From Euperipatoides rowelli (taxonomy: Eukaryota > Onychophora > Udeonychophora > Euonychophora > Peripatopsidae): 10,051 nucleotides of DNA. Positions 8,218 through 10,051 of this stretch are shown in pieces. The notes under the pieces are model-generated. The model made no database searches. It was not told the DNA's origin and saw nothing but the letters and a program-made list of their open reading frames with translations. Position 1 is the first letter of the stretch; each line of letters opens with the position of its first letter. The position numbers and the translations under genes were made by a program. Location of the stretch: the NCBI GenBank assembly GCA_003024985.2, contig PXIH01S0024945.1; one strand, written 5' to 3'.

Positions 8218-8628
8218 TTAAATTTTTTTTATTTTATTTCTGAGCCTATATATATATTCTTCCACAATGTCTGAAAAACTCTTATTATTTTTAAGATATG
8301 TTGTCAGACCCTTCTTGAACAATTTAGAGTTTTTAAATTCTATTAGTTTTTGTGGGAGTCCATTCCACCAATTAACACAACGATGCCAGATGCTATGTTC
8401 AGCTACCTTGGTTTTGAATCCCTTCTTTCTAACTGAATGGGAGTGGGTTCTTATACCTGTTCTCTCATTCAGATCAAAATAACCATTAATGTTATTTTTC
8501 AGTACTATTTCTAGGTGCATGAAACACAGGTCGTTGTATAATAGACGTTGCATTGGGTGTAAACAAATTGAGAATATTTAGTCTTGCCCTGTAATCCAAA
8601 ATGAAGAGACCTTGTTGCTTTAACTTGG
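8218..8628 (-). pseudogene. RT carboxy-terminal tail of another non-LTR retrotransposon
   Basis: Minus strand: KQQGLFILDYRARLNILNLF (about 8622-8560), then after a +1 shift an open frame from 8553 with MQRLLYNDLCFMHLEI. This is the Y..RL..LNLLPL..RR...DL.F....  segment of CR1-like RT tails. It continues with RTGIRTHSHSVRKKGFK and HRCVNWWNGLPQKLIEFKNS, the R....... W N.LP tail, and stops at 8218. The last residues are Lys/Ile-rich and the DNA turns A-rich (minus strand AAATAAAATAAAAAAAA, about 8239-8221), which is likely the element's 3' tail. It has only one frameshift over 130 codons, so it is among the least decayed copies here. Confidence 0.8.
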
Positions 8629-9095
8629 AAAATTATCCATAATAAATCACCCATCCACCTATACAACCTCCTGACTCCAGCAAAAGATGTGCACGGATAT
8701 GACTCGAGATTGAGCAAACAAAGGGAATTATACATTCAAAACTCAATGAGTATCATGGGCTCGAAAGCATTCTCCAAAAGTGCACCTCTACTACCCAACT
8801 CTATAAGTCAAGTTTCTAATCTAATTACGGTACTTTTAAGGTCTGCATTAAAAAACTATAATTTTTAGATTTATGGAGCATATTCAAATTGAACACTTAT
8901 CCACTCAAGATCTTTAAAATGCACTTTTGTTTTATTTGTTCACAATAATTATCTTTGCCTAGGCTAGTGTATATTTACATATTTGCAATTTTCTAATTAT
9001 TTCCATGTTATTTCATTGTTTTCTGTAATGTACGCCAATAGACATATACGACCATCATGAGTGAAAGTCTGGCTTTTTTGCTAAATAAATAATAA
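8629..9095 (+). mobile_element. 5'-truncated non-LTR retrotransposon end: RT tail plus 3' UTR
   Basis: The plus strand frame 8629-8868 is open with no internal stop: KIIHNKSPIHLYNLL, then VHGYDSRLSKQRELYI and MGSKAFSKSAPLLPNSI, ending in NYNF and a stop at 8866-8868. This is the RT carboxy tail (SP.HL..LL.....H.Y.TR......G..AFS.S.P.LWN.LP..I); the usual Trp of the LWN motif is replaced by Leu-Pro. About 200 bases of untranslated sequence follow, ending in CTAAATAAATAATAA (9081-9095), an A-rich simple tail typical of these elements. It abuts the minus-strand fragment 8218-8628 head to head. It may be the continuation of the plus-strand fragment 6935-7413. Confidence 0.75.
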
Positions 9096-9656
9096 GAAGT
9101 TAGATTATTTGTTTTACACTCATACCTAATAAGGCGAAGACCAAAGCTTTTTAATAACGTTTGGCTAATCATAAAATTGGAGATGATATTCAGCAAGTAT
9201 AATTCGTTGTAGAATTTAAAATCTTGGAATTCGAATAAATATTAAATAGGTTATTCAAAAACAAGAAAATTTATTCCTTATAGTTTAGATTTAATGTAAG
9301 GGAAAATCTAAGTTTTGGCATTGCATCCAAGCTATGAAAAATCCCACGTGCGAAACGTGTTAGTTAATCCAGGTTAAACGACTGAAATGTCTTTTTAGCT
9401 TACCTCTAAATAACCATTTCAATAAAGATTCATTGAGTTTCATCCATAAATATATATATACTGTATATACGATTTACGAATATTTGCAGATAAAATTAAG
9501 GTTTAAATAAAAAAGAATCAGGCGACTCGTTAGAATGAGTTATCCATGTTGGACTGTGTTTCGGATCACAGGCGAAAAGAGTGTTCTCATAATTATTTAT
9601 TCCTAATCCAGTATCAAATAATCTCATTGAGTTATCAGATCTAGTAGAGGAGAGTG
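9096..9656. other. Unassigned AT-rich DNA with one unusual CpG-containing motif
   Basis: No coding frame is supported on either strand. At 9340-9360 the sequence CACGTGCGAAACGTGTTAG forms a small CACGT/ACGTG stem and is followed by AATAAA at 9421-9426. This resembles the hammerhead-bearing ends of Penelope-like elements only loosely. A short AT alternation (9450-9465) is also present. Confidence 0.4.
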
Positions 9657-9658
9657 AT

Positions 9659-9667
9659 ACTTACCTT
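9659..9667 (-). promoter_or_regulatory. Consensus 5' splice donor AAG|GTAAGT
   Basis: Minus strand 9667-9659 reads AAGGTAAGT, identical to the metazoan donor consensus. Together with the T-tract acceptor 263 bases upstream on the same strand it defines the candidate exon. A nine-base match alone is expected by chance in long sequences. Confidence 0.35.
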
Positions 9668-9927
9668 CAAAGTCAAGTTGATAATTCCCAGGCGAGCAGT
9701 CAAAACATTTTTACTCAACAGGATCCTGATCATTTACGGAAAAATTAGGCGCAGAACAAAATCACATGTAAGGAAGAAAGGAGGAGCCTCACAAAATTCT
9801 CTGTTGACCATATTTCCACTAGCGTTTGCATCTCAGACCTGGATAATGTGAACTTCAAAGACAGCCACTCGTAGGTCAGCTTGCATATCATTATCGGCTT
9901 ACATTCTATCGACTGTCAAGTGATTTC
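9665..9927 (-). other. Candidate exon of a host gene, possibly containing a start codon
   Basis: On the minus strand this 263-base stretch is preceded by a twelve-T tract and AATCAG (acceptor AG at 9929-9928). It is followed by AAG|GTAAGT (donor at 9664-9659), a full match to the 5' splice consensus. All three frames hold stops early on, so it would be mainly 5' untranslated. From ATG at 9733 a frame of 23 codons (MIRILLSKNVLTARLGIINL then TLK) stays open up to the donor. It contains Arg and Lys but no acidic residue, as mitochondrial presequences do. A separate 48-codon frame starts near 9891 and stops inside the exon. Base composition is less AT-biased than the surroundings. No further exon was found at lower coordinates, and the plus strand also has a 60-codon open frame here, so the call is tentative. 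Confidence 0.3.
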
Positions 9928-10012
9928 CTGATTAAAAAAAAAAAACTGAATTCAACGAAGGTTGGATGATTTTATGGATGGTTTAAGTATTGTTTAGTTT
10001 AACTATAAGAAT

Positions 10013-10041
10013 ATAGGCTAGTATTTCAATTTTTATAATTG
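10013..10041 (+). repeat. Right copy of the 29-bp direct repeat shared by both window edges
   Basis: Matches bases 7-35 at 27 of 29 positions in the same orientation. Only ten bases remain before the window ends, and these show only loose similarity to bases 36-45. Confidence 0.6.
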
Positions 10042-10051
10042 GTATGTCTTT

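Noticed and set aside
8267-8482. Plus-strand open frame of 71 codons
   Set aside because: Antisense shadow of the RT tail at 8218-8628, which has family-specific residues.
8511-8735. Minus-strand open frame of 74 codons
   Set aside because: It spans the junction of two oppositely oriented RT fragments and follows the reading frame of neither.
8629-9095. Twin-priming inversion joining 8218-8628 and 8629-9095 as one element
   Set aside because: Both sides encode the same carboxy-terminal region with different residues, so they are separate families rather than two parts of one copy.
9008-9196. Minus-strand open frame of 62 codons
   Set aside because: It crosses the 3' end of the plus-strand retroelement and has no recognisable motif.
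9654-9851. Plus-strand open frame starting MILTFKVKL, 65 codons
   Set aside because: It overlaps the candidate minus-strand exon and shows no domain; length is within chance expectation. The other plus frame in the same place looks more protein-like.
1-10051. tRNA, rRNA, CRISPR array, bacterial promoter or operon
   Set aside because: No tRNA-like B box in context, no regularly spaced repeats and no coding density; the window is clearly eukaryotic repeat-rich DNA.

Overview
The window is AT-rich, gene-poor DNA from a eukaryote. No stretch reads as an intact protein gene: the longest uninterrupted reading frame is about 110 codons, and that frame belongs to a decayed retrotransposon. The sequence looks like metazoan repeat-rich intergenic or intronic DNA. 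The retroelement types (APE endonuclease plus reverse transcriptase, non-LTR class), the hAT-type DNA transposon and the very frequent TAGGCTA/TAGGCCTA words suggest an invertebrate, perhaps an arthropod. The species guess is weak.

Layout. Bases 1-1070 hold nothing recognisable except a 29-bp word that recurs at the far right edge (10013-10041). At 1071-1740, minus strand, lies the 3' end of a non-LTR element: a Cys/Glu/Asp/His tail motif, a polyadenylation signal and a short poly(A). At 2615-2840, minus strand, is a reverse transcriptase (RT) fragment containing a DFRAAFDS palm box. From 2940 to 5663, minus strand, runs the largest element: an endonuclease-RT retrotransposon with recognisable endonuclease, linker and RT boxes (FRK, ALDLS.VFDS, GVPQG, FAD). 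It is split by a 1.2-kb hAT-like element at 4039-5236 that has 12-bp terminal inverted repeats and an 8-bp target duplication. Ignoring the insert and one duplication copy brings the flanking endonuclease frames into register. Inside the hAT element is yet another, oppositely oriented endonuclease fragment (4450-4655).

Bases 5680-6930 show no gene. From 6935 to 9095 there are four 5'-truncated RT carboxy-terminal fragments in mixed orientation: plus (6935-7413), minus (7630-8186), minus (8218-8628) and plus (8629-9095). The first and last could be the two halves of one element opened by the middle two, although about 75 residues are missing.

The right end (9096-10051) is mostly featureless. 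One 263-base stretch on the minus strand (9665-9927) has a near-ideal splice acceptor and donor and may be a non-repeat first or second exon with a short mitochondrial-presequence-like start. This is the only hint of a host gene.

The elements do not cooperate; the window is a graveyard of at least six retroelement insertions and one DNA transposon, useful as an insertion chronology. I did not find a convincing undescribed molecular system.
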